The position numbers and the translations under genes are program-made. A DNA stretch of 64,000 nt from contig NZ_CP043420.1 of NCBI RefSeq assembly GCF_008247605.1, positions 310,001 through 374,000 of the forward strand, given 5' to 3'. This document shows, one piece after another, positions 10,437 to 19,270 of the stretch. The DNA is from Kushneria phosphatilytica (GTDB lineage Bacteria; Pseudomonadota; Gammaproteobacteria; Pseudomonadales; Halomonadaceae). How positions within the stretch are numbered: position 1 is the first letter of the stretch; every line of letters begins with the position of its first letter. Under the pieces are notes generated by a model. It searched no databases. It saw only the letters and a list, made by a program, of their open reading frames with translations, and was not told the DNA's origin.

Positions 10437-11107
10437 CGCTGATACGCCCGGTTGAGTCGTTGCTCCATCCATTTCTGCAGCCAGGAGAGCGCCTCCACGA
10501 CCACCCAGTAGATGACGGCCACCACCAGAAAGGCTTCGAAGTAGAGAAAACTGCCCGCTGCTTCCTTCTGAGTAGCGCCCATCAGTTCGGTGACCCCGAG
10601 CGTGAAGGCCAGCGAGGTCGATTTGATCATGTCGATGAAGTAATTCATCAGCGTTGGCGTGGCGACCCGGGTGGCCTGGGGGAGGATAATCCGGCGCATC
10701 AGCTGGGCGCGGGTCATGCCGATCGACAGCGCCGCTTCGGTCTGGCTGCGGTCGATGCCGATGATGGCGGCGCGGATCGATTCCGCCATGTAGGCCGAGA
10801 AGTGCAGGGTCAGGCCCATGATGGTGGCGGTAATGCCATTGATCGAGACCAGAAAGGAGAAGATCTGTGGCAGACCGTAATAGAACAGAAACAGCTGCAC
10901 CAGCAGCGGCGTGCCACGAAAGAACGAGATGAACAGCATGGCCGCGCCATTGAGGACGGGAATCCGCGAGACGCGAATCACGGCCAGCAGACTGGAAAGA
11001 ATCAGCGCACACACCATGGCGGCGGCTGCCATTTCCAGCGTCAGTGGCAGGTAGCCCAGCAGGATGGGCACCAGACCTGCCATGTAATCGAAATCAAGTG
11101 CGTGCAT
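10433..11107 (-). CDS. Polar amino-acid ABC importer, permease (TcyL/YecS type)
   Basis: A 224-residue inner-membrane protein with about five hydrophobic segments. The EAA-type loop is in MAESIRAAIIGIDRSQTEAA, followed by GMTRAQLMRRIILPQATR. FFRGTPLLVQLFLFYYGLP is the standard PAAT-family signature. It lies 69 bases after the binding-protein gene, with a hairpin in the gap, and overlaps the ATPase gene by four bases. Confidence 0.92.
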   Translation of the reverse strand: MHALDFDYMAGLVPILLGYLPLTLEMAAAAMVCALILSSLLAVIRVSRIPVLNGAAMLFISFFRGTPLLVQLFLFYYGLPQIFSFLVSINGITATIMGLTLHFSAYMAESIRAAIIGIDRSQTEAALSIGMTRAQLMRRIILPQATRVATPTLMNYFIDMIKSTSLAFTLGVTELMGATQKEAAGSFLYFEAFLVVAVIYWVVVEALSWLQKWMEQRLNRAYQR

Positions 11108-11127
11108 ACCTGCAAACCCGGCTGACA

Positions 11128-11154
11128 GAACGCGAGCGCTCAGGGCTCGCGTTC
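11128..11154 (-). promoter_or_regulatory. Intercistronic hairpin after the amino-acid binding-protein gene
   Basis: GAACGCGAGC at 11128-11137 pairs perfectly with GCTCGCGTTC at 11145-11154 around a 7-base loop. There is no T-run, so it is more likely an mRNA-stabilising or partial-termination element than a full terminator. It occupies the same place as hairpins in the other transport operons of the window. Confidence 0.6.
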
Positions 11155-11176
11155 CGGTATGGCTTGATCGACAGCG

Positions 11177-11986
11177 TCAGGACTGGCTGGCGGTCGCTGG
11201 CTGCTCGCTCTCTTCGGGGGCGCTGGTGATATCGCTACCGAACCATTTTTCGGAGATCCGGCTCAGTGTGCCGTTCTCGCGCAGCGTCGTCAGGGCCTGA
11301 TTGACGCGATCGCGCAGCGCACGGCCCTGTTCGTCATCGCGGAAGGGCAGGGCGTTTTCGATCTTCGAGAACGGCTGGCCGGCAAGCTGCAGTGGCAGGG
11401 GCTTGTCCTTGATTACCTGCGTGGCGCTGACCCGGTCCATCACGAAGGCATCGGCGCGTCCCAGCGCCACATCCTGCTCGATATTGGAATCATAGGTCTT
11501 GATGTTGATCTGATCGGCATACGGCAGTTCGTTGAGCAACTGCTCGTAATTGGACCCCAGGTTGACGGCCACCGTCTTGCCCTTGAGATCCTTGACGCCA
11601 TGAATCTCATCGTTGCCCTTGCGCACCACCACCTGAGCACCATCGTAGACGTAGGGTTGAGTGAAGGCGTATTTGGCCTTGCGCTCCGGTGTGATGGTGA
11701 TCTGATTGGCGATGGTATCGATACGACCGGAATCGAGCATGCCGGCCAGACCAGAAAAGCTGGCGGTCACGAATTTGATGTCATCGCCGGTCTGTTCACC
11801 GATGGCCTTCATGACATCGACTTCGAAGCCCTTGAGCTGGTTGTGATCGACAAAGGTGAAGGGGTAATACTTGCCCGACATGCCGACCTTCAGCGTGTCA
11901 GCCTGGGCCAGGGCGCCCGTGAACAGCGTACCGAGCCCCAGGGCGGTAATGGCCAGGGTGCGGGTCAGGGTAGAGGTCAGTGACAT
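11177..11986 (-). CDS. Amino-acid ABC importer, periplasmic binding protein (cystine-type, TcyJ/FliY-like)
   Basis: A 269-residue protein with a Sec signal peptide (hydrophobic core ALGLGTLFTGALAQA, cleavage near residue 29) and the PBPb fold: LKVGMSGKYYPFTF, GFEVDVMKAIGE, TITPERKAKYAFTQPY and GRADAFVMDRVSATQV. It resembles the E. coli cystine-binding protein. In E. coli the equivalent genes sit with the D-cysteine desulfhydrase gene. Here the nearby PLP enzyme looks like ACC deaminase, so the ligand could be cystine or another small amino acid. The 195-base upstream region is AT-rich and should hold the promoter. Confidence 0.88.
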   Translation of the reverse strand: MSLTSTLTRTLAITALGLGTLFTGALAQADTLKVGMSGKYYPFTFVDHNQLKGFEVDVMKAIGEQTGDDIKFVTASFSGLAGMLDSGRIDTIANQITITPERKAKYAFTQPYVYDGAQVVVRKGNDEIHGVKDLKGKTVAVNLGSNYEQLLNELPYADQINIKTYDSNIEQDVALGRADAFVMDRVSATQVIKDKPLPLQLAGQPFSKIENALPFRDDEQGRALRDRVNQALTTLRENGTLSRISEKWFGSDITSAPEESEQPATASQS

Positions 11987-12180
11987 GTCATCCTCCGAAT
12001 CGATTAAGCCAATGATGGCAGCGTTGTGCGATAGCGTAACGCAAACCTTACATTGAGTAATAAGAAAAAGAATTCATATGCGATCAGGTTTTTATCTATG
12101 AGGGCACTCCGGCACAGGATACCAGGGACGCCGGAGGAACATGTTGTCGTGCAGGGTCGGTTTCCGGAGCAGGAGCACCG

Positions 12181-12666
12181 TCACAGCGGTAGGGCGCCAT
12201 CGGCCTTGACCTCATCAAGCACGAAGAAGGTGCGCACCTGGCGCACCCCGGGCAGCGCCACGATCTTTTCGCTGTGGAAACGGTTGAAGGCGGGCAGGTC
12301 GCGTACCCGTACCTTCATGAAGTAATCCACGTCGCCGGCGACCAGCCAGCACTCCAGCACCTGGGGCAGGGCACGGGCCGCTTCGGCAAAGCGCGCAAAG
12401 CTGTCCTGCGTCGAGCGATCAAGGACGACCCCGACCAGTACGGCGGTTTCGCGCTGTACGGCACGTGGCTCGATCAGCGCCCGCACGCCACGAATCACGC
12501 CCTGATCGAACAGGCGTTTCGTGTGTTGCCAGCAGGCCGATGCGCTCAACCCCACTCGCCGAGCGAGATCGGCGTTGCTCAGCCGGCCGTTGTCCTGCAA
12601 GGCCCGCAGGATGCGGCGATCATGTGAATCCAGCTCGGGCCAGACGGGGCGTTGTTCATCGTCCAT
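12181..12666 (-). CDS. Lrp/AsnC-family regulator, probably of the adjacent acdS
   Basis: A 161-residue protein. The N-terminal winged helix-turn-helix is in LSNADLARRVGLSASACWQH (residues about 30-50), followed by the RAM ligand-binding domain (VLECWLVAGDVDYFMKVRV). It is transcribed away from the ACC deaminase gene. The same divergent layout is known for the Lrp-like AcdR of many proteobacterial acdS loci. That it controls acdS is inference. The intergenic region has ATGATC at 12670-12675 and GATCAT at 12691-12696, a possible dyad for this type of regulator. Confidence 0.88.
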   Translation of the reverse strand: MDDEQRPVWPELDSHDRRILRALQDNGRLSNADLARRVGLSASACWQHTKRLFDQGVIRGVRALIEPRAVQRETAVLVGVVLDRSTQDSFARFAEAARALPQVLECWLVAGDVDYFMKVRVRDLPAFNRFHSEKIVALPGVRQVRTFFVLDEVKADGALPL

Positions 12667-12857
12667 GTAATGATCCTTTTGTTATTGGGTGATCATGACG
12701 CCATTCATTCGGCTATCGAGCGCTGACCAGCAGGGTCGTGTCAATTATCGCTTTAAAGGAAAAGCACCTTCATCAAGCGTTTCGATAGGATGACAGGGGC
12801 GTGATACCGGCTTCGATCCGGCCAATAACAAGATTCCGATCACAGGAAGCAATTCCC

Positions 12858-13871
12858 ATGACACTCGATCTCGAAACGCGTTTCACCCGTACGCCGCTGG
12901 GCTTCTTCCCTTCTCCCGTGCATCCTCTCAAGCGACTGTCGAAGGCCCTCGGCATCAACCTCTGGGCCAAGCGCGACGATGTCTCTTCCGGGCTGGCTTT
13001 CGGGGGCAACAAGGTACGCAAGCTGGAGTGGCTGGCCTCGGAGGCCATCGCGCAGGGCTGCGATACGCTGGTGTCGATTGGCAATATCCAGTCCAATCAC
13101 ACCCGTCAGGTGGCGGCTGTGGCTGCAGCGCTGGGCATGAAGTGTCGGCTGGTGCAGGAGGCGTGGACGAAGTGGGAGGACCCGGCCTACGAACAGGTGG
13201 GCAATATTCTGTTGTCACGGTTGATGGGGGCGACCACGGTGCTGGAGGGCGAGGGGTACTCCACCGAGATCAAGGAGACCTGGCAACGCGCGCTGGAGGA
13301 GGTTCGGCGTGAGGGCGGCAAGCCTTATGCGATTCCGGCCGGCGCCTCGGACCACCCGCTGGGCGGACTGGGCTACGCCAGTTTCGCTGATGAAGTGGTG
13401 CGTCAGGAAGCCGAACACGACATCTTCTTTGATACGGTCATTACCGCGACCTGCACCGGCTCTACCCAGGGCGGCATGATTGCCGGCTTCCACGGCCAGC
13501 AGCGGCCGAGGCGCCTGATCGGTATCGATACCGCCTGCAACGAGTCGATGACCCGCGCAGCGGTCACCAAAAGTGCCCGCCAGACGGCGGAACTGATCGG
13601 GCTGTCGGGTGAGGTTCGTGACGAGGATGTGATCATCGATCCGCGCTTCGCCGGCCCGGACTACGGCCTGCCGGATGAGGCCACCCTCAGTGCGATCCGC
13701 ATGGGCGCACAGATGGAGGCGATGCTGACCGACCCCGTCTATGAGGGCAAGTCACTGGCCGGGCTGATCGCCATGGCGCGTTCGGGGGAGATCGCGCCGG
13801 GGTCGAACGTACTTTATGTTCACCTGGGCGGGGCACCGGCGCTCAACGCCTATCATCGGGCCTTCGAATAA
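12858..13871 (+). CDS. acdS: 1-aminocyclopropane-1-carboxylate (ACC) deaminase
   Basis: A 337-residue PLP enzyme of the tryptophan-synthase-beta fold, expected to cleave ACC to 2-oxobutyrate and ammonia. The PLP lysine is K52 in AFGGNKVRK; the nucleophile region is IGNIQSNHTRQVAAVAA with S79. Residues that separate ACC deaminase from D-cysteine desulfhydrase are present: Y295 and E296 in DPVYEGK, and L323 in HLGGAPALNAY. The start at 12858 follows AGGAAG. Length matches the known enzymes (about 338). Substrate preference should be tested, since the neighbouring importer is of the cystine type. Confidence 0.88.
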   Translation: MTLDLETRFTRTPLGFFPSPVHPLKRLSKALGINLWAKRDDVSSGLAFGGNKVRKLEWLASEAIAQGCDTLVSIGNIQSNHTRQVAAVAAALGMKCRLVQEAWTKWEDPAYEQVGNILLSRLMGATTVLEGEGYSTEIKETWQRALEEVRREGGKPYAIPAGASDHPLGGLGYASFADEVVRQEAEHDIFFDTVITATCTGSTQGGMIAGFHGQQRPRRLIGIDTACNESMTRAAVTKSARQTAELIGLSGEVRDEDVIIDPRFAGPDYGLPDEATLSAIRMGAQMEAMLTDPVYEGKSLAGLIAMARSGEIAPGSNVLYVHLGGAPALNAYHRAFE

Positions 13872-13884
13872 GGCATGGCAGCTC

Positions 13885-13913
13885 GCCTGAGCCGGCCACT
13901 GGCCGGCTCAGGC
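13885..13913. terminator. Perfect hairpin between convergent acdS and ychJ-like gene
   Basis: Two perfectly complementary 14-base arms (13885-13898 and 13900-13913) around a single central base, very GC-rich. It starts 14 bases after the acdS stop and reaches into the last codons of the convergent gene. There is no T-run, but position and symmetry suit a bidirectional terminator. Confidence 0.6.
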
Positions 13914-14420
13914 GCCGCAGCACTTCTTGTACTTCTTCCCGCTGCCGCACGGACAGGGTGCGTTGCGCCCCACCGTGGCGCGTGCCGGCGGGTCGATCAC
14001 ACCATCGACATAGAGCCACTGGCCGCGGCTGCGGCGAAACTGGGCGCGCTCGTGCAGCACCGAGGGTGTGGTGGTCGTCTCGTCACTGTCGTGCTCAAGG
14101 CCGTGCTCCAGATAGTGGGCGCGAAACTCCACCATCCCCTGAGCGCCGTGTACGCTGCTGTCGAGAATCTCCAGCCCGGTCCAGTCCACTGTGCGCCGGT
14201 CCAGCATCTCGGCATCTTCCGGCGGTCGACCGGGAGCGTCGGCGGCCCAGGTGGCGAGCAAATAGTCGCCCAGTCCGCCCAGCGCAAAAGCGCTGTAGCG
14301 CGAGCGCATCAGCGCTTCGGGGTCGGGCGGGGTCGCCAGGCCCTGATGATAACGGCCGCAACAGTCGCTGTAGTTCAGTCCACTGCCGCAGGGGCATTCG
14401 GTGAGGGTCGGGGCGGTCAT
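13908..14420 (-). CDS. YchJ-family SEC-C motif protein
   Basis: A 170-residue protein with a zinc-binding SEC-C motif at each end: CPCGSGLNYSDCC near residue 8 and CPCGSGKKYKKCC at the C-terminus. The middle is the YchJ-type NTF2-like domain (EALMRSRYSAFALG, then GLEILDSS and MVEFRAHYLE). Function is unknown for the family. The start at 14420, after GGAGAG, gives the normal YchJ length; a longer frame upstream is not supported. Confidence 0.9.
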   Translation of the reverse strand: MTAPTLTECPCGSGLNYSDCCGRYHQGLATPPDPEALMRSRYSAFALGGLGDYLLATWAADAPGRPPEDAEMLDRRTVDWTGLEILDSSVHGAQGMVEFRAHYLEHGLEHDSDETTTTPSVLHERAQFRRSRGQWLYVDGVIDPPARATVGRNAPCPCGSGKKYKKCCGA

Positions 14421-14565
14421 GCTCTCTCCACTGGCAGGCGCGAGTGCGCATTCTAACAAGCCGGGCGGGGCTTCGGGGCCACCGGACCCGCTTTCCTGCA
14501 GGGCTCCTGACGTCGGAAGTGGCCTGCTATCATGCCCGCCTCGCCTGACTGCTACCGGAGGGGGC

Positions 14566-14826
14566 ATGCCATCGACATTCGTGAGGCCAACGAGTCGGCG
14601 CGGCTGGCTGTTGCTGATTGCTTTTATTCTGATCATTGCGGCCGGCTGCTGGCCGATCATCGCACTGGTCAATCATCCCATGCGCGTGCTGGGGCTGCCG
14701 CTGATTGCGCTGTGGGCCTATGTCATCGTGCTGGCCAGCGTGGCGGTGATGGCGCTGGGCAATCGCTGGCTGGCCCGGCGTGAGCGCGACGCATCATCCG
14801 ATGCCCCGCGGGATCGCTCATCATGA
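14566..14826 (+). CDS. Small two-segment membrane protein ahead of an SSS symporter
   Basis: An 86-residue protein with two hydrophobic segments (LLLIAFILIIAAGCWPIIALV and LPLIALWAYVIVLASVAVMAL) and a basic C-terminus. GGAGGGG precedes the ATG at 14566. Its stop overlaps the start of the sodium:solute symporter gene (ATGA). Small proteins of this shape (DUF3311 or YhdT type) are commonly encoded just before SSS symporters, so an accessory role in that transporter is likely, though unproven. Confidence 0.75.
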   Translation: MPSTFVRPTSRRGWLLLIAFILIIAAGCWPIIALVNHPMRVLGLPLIALWAYVIVLASVAVMALGNRWLARRERDASSDAPRDRSS

Positions 14827-16304
14827 ACGCATCGGTGTCTCTTGCGATCACGCTGGTGTATCTGCTGGTGGCGCTGGTCATCGGCATTCGTGCCCGCGGC
14901 GGACGTTCCATGGCACGGCTCGAAGAGTGGGGCGTGGCCGGACGCAGCATGAGCGGAATCGTGCTCTATCTGCTGATCGGTGCCGGCAGTATCAGCGCCT
15001 ATACCTTCATGGGCGCGCCCGGCTGGGCCTATTCGAAGGGCGTGCCGGTCTTCTATGTGGTGATCTATCTCAGTTATCTGGCGATGGTAGCGTGGTACTT
15101 CGGGCCAAAAGTGTGGGCGCTGGGTGAGCGTTTCGGCCATGTGACCCAGGCGGATGCCATCCGGGATCGCTATCAGAGTCCCTGGCTGGGGGCGCTGGCA
15201 GCGCTGGTGATGTCGATCGGCACACTCGCTTACGCCGTGCTGCAGACCATCGGTGCGGCCTACATCCTCAACGTGATGAGCGGCGGCGCCATCCCGCGCT
15301 GGGTCGGGGTGATCGTGGTGCTGAGCATCATGGCGATCTACCTGTGGCTCAGCGGTCAGCGGGCGATCGGCATGACCAATGCCTTCCAGGGCGCGCTGAT
15401 GCTGGTGATTGCCTGGCTGATCGGACTCTGGGCGACTCACCAGAGCACGGGCGGCTGGTGGTTCGGCGCGGTATTCGACCGGCTGGCCGAGCAGCGTCCC
15501 GAATTTCTGACCCTGCCCGGGGCCGATGGCCGCATGAGCTTTGCCTTCTGGACCACGTCGATTCTGGTATCGATGGTGTCGTTCATGCCGCCGGTGTGGA
15601 TGCAGTGGATGAGTGCCCGCTCGCCCGATACGCTGCGCCGCAGTGCGACCTGGCTGCCGACCTACTATGTGGTCATTCTGCCGATGGTGGTGGTGGGCTT
15701 CATCGGTATCTTTGCCCTGCCGCAGCTTGAGCGCGCCGATACCGTGGCGCTGACACTGGCGATGCAATCGATGCCGGCAGCGCTGGCCGGGTTGCTGGGC
15801 GCCGGGACGCTGGCGGCAGCAATGTCTTCATGCGAGCCCTTCATTCATGCCACGGCGGTGACCTGGGCAAGGGATGTGGTGCGTCCGGCGCTTGATCTCT
15901 CCGAGACGGTGACCGCCCGGCTGGCGCGCTGGCTGCTGTTGGCAATCATGGCACTGATCGTGACCCCGCTGGCGATCGTTTCGCCGGGCAACCTGATCAT
16001 GATCCTGCTGATCGGGCTGGGCTTTGCCGCCCAGGTACTGCCAGCCTTCATCGGCATCTTCCTGTGGCCCCGTGCCACCCCGGCCGGGGTCACTACGGGC
16101 ATTCTGGCCGGCTTCGTGGTCACGGTGCTGTTGACCGTGGTCTGGCGCAATCCACTGGGCATCCATGCCGGTTTCTGGGGGTTGATGCTCAATCTGCCGC
16201 TGTTCGTGATGGTCTCGCTGAAGACCCGACCGGTAGCCCGCGAGGTGACCGAGCGCTTCTTTGCCGTGATGGAACATGTCGGCCCCGGCAGGCAGCGATC
16301 ATGA
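14823..16304 (+). CDS. Sodium:solute symporter (SSS family)
   Basis: A 493-residue inner-membrane protein with about 12-13 hydrophobic segments. It has SSS features: GAGSISAYTFMGAPGWAYSKG near residue 57, FGHVTQADAIRDRYQSPWL near 104 and the sodium-site region LLGAGTLAAAMSSCEPFIHA near 327. It is coupled to the small membrane protein by a 4-base overlap. The substrate (proline, pantothenate, a carboxylate or another solute) cannot be assigned from sequence. Confidence 0.9.
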   Translation: MNASVSLAITLVYLLVALVIGIRARGGRSMARLEEWGVAGRSMSGIVLYLLIGAGSISAYTFMGAPGWAYSKGVPVFYVVIYLSYLAMVAWYFGPKVWALGERFGHVTQADAIRDRYQSPWLGALAALVMSIGTLAYAVLQTIGAAYILNVMSGGAIPRWVGVIVVLSIMAIYLWLSGQRAIGMTNAFQGALMLVIAWLIGLWATHQSTGGWWFGAVFDRLAEQRPEFLTLPGADGRMSFAFWTTSILVSMVSFMPPVWMQWMSARSPDTLRRSATWLPTYYVVILPMVVVGFIGIFALPQLERADTVALTLAMQSMPAALAGLLGAGTLAAAMSSCEPFIHATAVTWARDVVRPALDLSETVTARLARWLLLAIMALIVTPLAIVSPGNLIMILLIGLGFAAQVLPAFIGIFLWPRATPAGVTTGILAGFVVTVLLTVVWRNPLGIHAGFWGLMLNLPLFVMVSLKTRPVAREVTERFFAVMEHVGPGRQRS

Positions 16305-16334
16305 GCGTGATGTGATGCAGGAGAACGCATAACC

Positions 16335-17057
16335 ATGAGCACTCTGGTGCACTGGCTGGATATTGCCGGCGTGGTGGCCTTCGCGCTGTCCGGCGTGATT
16401 GTGGCGTGCCGATCGCATATGGACCCTTTCGGCATGCTGGTGCTGGCCGCGGTGACCGGGATTGGCGGCGGCACACTGCGCGATCTGATTCTGGGACACC
16501 ATCCGGTGTTCTGGGTGGCCCAGCCGATCTATCTGTGGAGCATCCTGATCACGGTGATGCTGGCCATGCTGGGGTTTCATCATATCCATCGGCTGGATCG
16601 CCGGCTGCTGCCGGCGGTGGATGCCTTCGGTCTGGCGCTCTTCACTGTACTGGGCGCTCGTCAGGCTCTGGATGCGGAAACGCCGGTCGAAGTGGCAGTG
16701 CTGATGGGGCTGCTGACCGGCATCGCCGGTGGCATGGTGCGTGATGTACTGGCGCGGCGAGTGCCCATGGTGCTGCGTCGCGAAATTTATGCCACGGCCT
16801 CCATCGCCGGCGGTTGTCTCTATGTCCTGTTGCGCCGCCTGGATATCGATGATGCGCATGCCATGTGGCCGGCCCTGCTGGTGACCCTGATCCTGCGACT
16901 GGCCGCCATTCGCTGGCACTGGTCGCTGCCGACCTTTGCCTGGGTGACCACGGGCGGGGAAGAGGGCGATGCCCGGTGGCCGATGCACCGACAGCGCCCC
17001 CGGGTGCGGATCATTCGGCCGCAGCGCTCGCGAGACGAGGCCTCCGATGATGACTGA
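16335..17057 (+). CDS. Trimeric intracellular cation channel family protein (UPF0126)
   Basis: A 240-residue membrane protein made of two repeated three-helix units. Each has the family glycine-aspartate motif: GIGGGTLRDLILG near residue 49 and GIAGGMVRDVLARR near 134. Prokaryotic relatives (YadS and YicG in E. coli) form trimeric potassium-permeable channels. A long hydrophilic arginine-rich tail (about residues 200-240) is unusual. It is 30 bases after the symporter gene, so it may be co-transcribed. Confidence 0.9.
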   Translation: MSTLVHWLDIAGVVAFALSGVIVACRSHMDPFGMLVLAAVTGIGGGTLRDLILGHHPVFWVAQPIYLWSILITVMLAMLGFHHIHRLDRRLLPAVDAFGLALFTVLGARQALDAETPVEVAVLMGLLTGIAGGMVRDVLARRVPMVLRREIYATASIAGGCLYVLLRRLDIDDAHAMWPALLVTLILRLAAIRWHWSLPTFAWVTTGGEEGDARWPMHRQRPRVRIIRPQRSRDEASDDD

Positions 17058-17106
17058 GCGATGACAGGCACTGGAGAGTGCGGGCATTCTCGCCCACGCT
17101 GAAGAC

Positions 17107-17508
17107 ATGGAAGAGATTGCTACCGTACTCGAGCGCCTGCGTGGCTCGACGTTTCGTCGGCGCTTTCACCTCAAACCGCGAGAGCGCGACTACCTCGAAA
17201 CCCGCGGTCGCGCCGCCGTGAATACCCATGCCCGTGAATTCATTGCTCGCCGTCTTGCACCCGCCGAGCCGCCTCATGATGGCCGCCAGACGCCATGGCG
17301 AGGTCATCCGGTGTTTGTCGCCCAGCATGCCACGGCGACCTGCTGTCGCAGCTGTCTGGCACGCTGGCACGGCATCGAGCCGGGTAGAGTGATGAGTGAC
17401 GACGAGCAGGCTCGGGTAGTCGAGGTCATCATGGCCTGGCTCACCCACGAGGCGCCGCAGGCGAGTGAGCAGGGCAGTGCACCGCAGCAGGGCGCACTGC
17501 CGTTCTGA
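17107..17508 (+). CDS. DUF4186 family protein
   Basis: A 133-residue cytoplasmic protein. It has the family signature PWRGHPVFVAQHATATCCRSCLARWHGI (split: GHPVFVAQHATATCCRSC and ARWHGI), with conserved His and Cys residues that suggest metal binding. The function is unknown. It follows the TRIC-channel gene and faces the antiporter gene, whose stop is only 7 bases away. Confidence 0.85.
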   Translation: MEEIATVLERLRGSTFRRRFHLKPRERDYLETRGRAAVNTHAREFIARRLAPAEPPHDGRQTPWRGHPVFVAQHATATCCRSCLARWHGIEPGRVMSDDEQARVVEVIMAWLTHEAPQASEQGSAPQQGALPF

Positions 17509-17515
17509 AGTCGCC

Positions 17516-19210
17516 TCAGTGCTTCACCTGGCTGCCGCCGGCGCTGGTCAGCGCGGCCTCGGCCAGATCCACCTCCCGTACCAGTCGTCTGAGCACATCA
17601 TCGTTGATGCGATGGCGTCCGCGCAGCTTGTAGTATTCGCGACGCTCGGCGCGCAGCGCCTCCAGCCGGGTCTCGCGTTCGAGCTGACGGGTCGCTTCGA
17701 GCAGTGGCGTGGGCGTGTCGTGATCCCCCAGCTTCAGCCGCTGGCGATAGTAGGTCATCAGTCGAGCACTGATCTCGTTGAAGGCCACCAGCAGCTCCTC
17801 GTTGTGCTCGTCGCGGGCGAAATCCAGATTGCGGTCGTGGTGGTAGCGCTCGATGCGATAGATCGCGGCTTCGGCGCCGGCAATGCGGGCGCGGCGCTCT
17901 TCTTCGAATTCGTGCGTGTCGCGAGGCAGGTCCAGATTTTTCAGCAGCAGTGGCAGGCCGATGCTCCCGGTCATCAGGGTGAACAGGATCACGCCGGTCG
18001 CCAGAAAGATCAGTAGCTCACGGGCCGGAAAGGGCGTGCCATCGTTCATCAGCTGGGGCAGTGAGAGCGCTGCGGCCAGGGTGATGGTGCCGCGGATGCC
18101 GGCCAGAGTGGCGGCCAGAATCACCCGCATCGAGGCAAAGCGTCTGGCCCGATCGGGGTGTCGCCAGCGCGAAAGCTGATGTGAAACGCCGGTGGCGCCG
18201 ACAATCCAGATAAAGCGCAGAATCAGCAGCGCCAGCGAGATCACTACCACATAGCCCAGCAGACGCAGGAATTCGTAGTCGCCGACATCATGCAGTGAGT
18301 GATTCAGTGCGCCGCCGATGATCTCCGGCAGCTGGAAGCCGAGTAGCAGGAACACCAGCGCATTGAGTACGAACTCCACCATCTCCCAGACGCTGTGTGC
18401 CTGCATACGGGTATGGAGCTGACTCTCGCGCTTGAGATCGGTGCGGTTGATGACCATGCCGGCGGCGACGGCCGAGAGAATGCCGGAGCACCCCAGGTGT
18501 TCCGCCAGCAGAAAGGCGGCGAAGGGCAGCAGCAACATCAGCAGCACGATCTGAATGGTGGTGGCCTCACCCAGGTGATGCTCGATCAGCCGGGTACGGA
18601 CGATATTGAACAGCCATGCCACGGCTGCGCCAATGACCAGCCCGCCAACCGAGATGATGAAAAAGTCCAGCGTGGCATCCGCCAGCGAAAAGGAGCCGGT
18701 CAGTGCGGCGGCGACAGCGAACTTGAAGGCGACCAGACCCGAGGCATCGTTCATCAGCGATTCGCCTTCGAGGATCCGCATCAGTCGTGGTGGTACCGGC
18801 AGCCGCCCTGAAATGGCGGCCACCGCCACGGCATCGGTTGGTGAGAGGATCGCTGCCAGGGCCAGGCAGATCGGCAGCGCCAGGCTCGGCAGCAGCCAGT
18901 GAATGAAGTAGCCCACCCCGATGACGGTAAACAGGACCAGCCCCAGCGCCAGTGCCAGGATCGGGCCGCGCAGTACCATGAACTCCCGCTGGGGAAAGCG
19001 TCGGGCATCGGAGAACAGCAGCGGCGCGATAAAAAGCAGCAGGAAGATTTCCGGTTCCAGCTCGACATGCAGGCCGATGGCCGGCCAGGCCAGCAGGGCA
19101 CCGAAGGCAATCTGCACCAGTGGCGTGGGCAGCGACGGCAGAAAGCGAGCCGCGACCCCGGTGGCCGAGGCAACGAGCAGCAGGATCAGAACGAGCAGCA
19201 GGGTATCCAT
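17516..19210 (-). CDS. Na+/H+ antiporter, CPA1 family (copy 1)
   Basis: A 564-residue protein with about 12 membrane segments in the first 400 residues and a charged cytoplasmic tail. The ion-site helices show LSPTDAVAVAAISGRLP near residue 105 and GESLMNDASGLVAFKFA near 145, as in NhaP/NHE antiporters. I chose ATG 19210, giving MDTLLLVLILLL directly in the membrane, with GGAG upstream. It exports sodium in exchange for protons, useful in a salt-loving cell. It has a close paralogue directly upstream. Confidence 0.92.
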   Translation of the reverse strand: MDTLLLVLILLLVASATGVAARFLPSLPTPLVQIAFGALLAWPAIGLHVELEPEIFLLLFIAPLLFSDARRFPQREFMVLRGPILALALGLVLFTVIGVGYFIHWLLPSLALPICLALAAILSPTDAVAVAAISGRLPVPPRLMRILEGESLMNDASGLVAFKFAVAAALTGSFSLADATLDFFIISVGGLVIGAAVAWLFNIVRTRLIEHHLGEATTIQIVLLMLLLPFAAFLLAEHLGCSGILSAVAAGMVINRTDLKRESQLHTRMQAHSVWEMVEFVLNALVFLLLGFQLPEIIGGALNHSLHDVGDYEFLRLLGYVVVISLALLILRFIWIVGATGVSHQLSRWRHPDRARRFASMRVILAATLAGIRGTITLAAALSLPQLMNDGTPFPARELLIFLATGVILFTLMTGSIGLPLLLKNLDLPRDTHEFEEERRARIAGAEAAIYRIERYHHDRNLDFARDEHNEELLVAFNEISARLMTYYRQRLKLGDHDTPTPLLEATRQLERETRLEALRAERREYYKLRGRHRINDDVLRRLVREVDLAEAALTSAGGSQVKH

Positions 19211-19270
19211 GGCACTCCGCGATGCAGCGTGATTCGGCAAACGGACCGAGCATACGTCAGATGCAGGCGG

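Noticed and set aside
12858..13871. D-cysteine desulfhydrase
   Set aside because: The neighbouring importer suggests it, but residues Y295, E296 and L323 and the overall motifs fit ACC deaminase better. The alternative is kept as a test.
14718..15767. 349-codon minus-strand frame opposite the SSS symporter
   Set aside because: Low-complexity His/Arg/Gln composition and full overlap with a membrane-protein gene mark it as a shadow.
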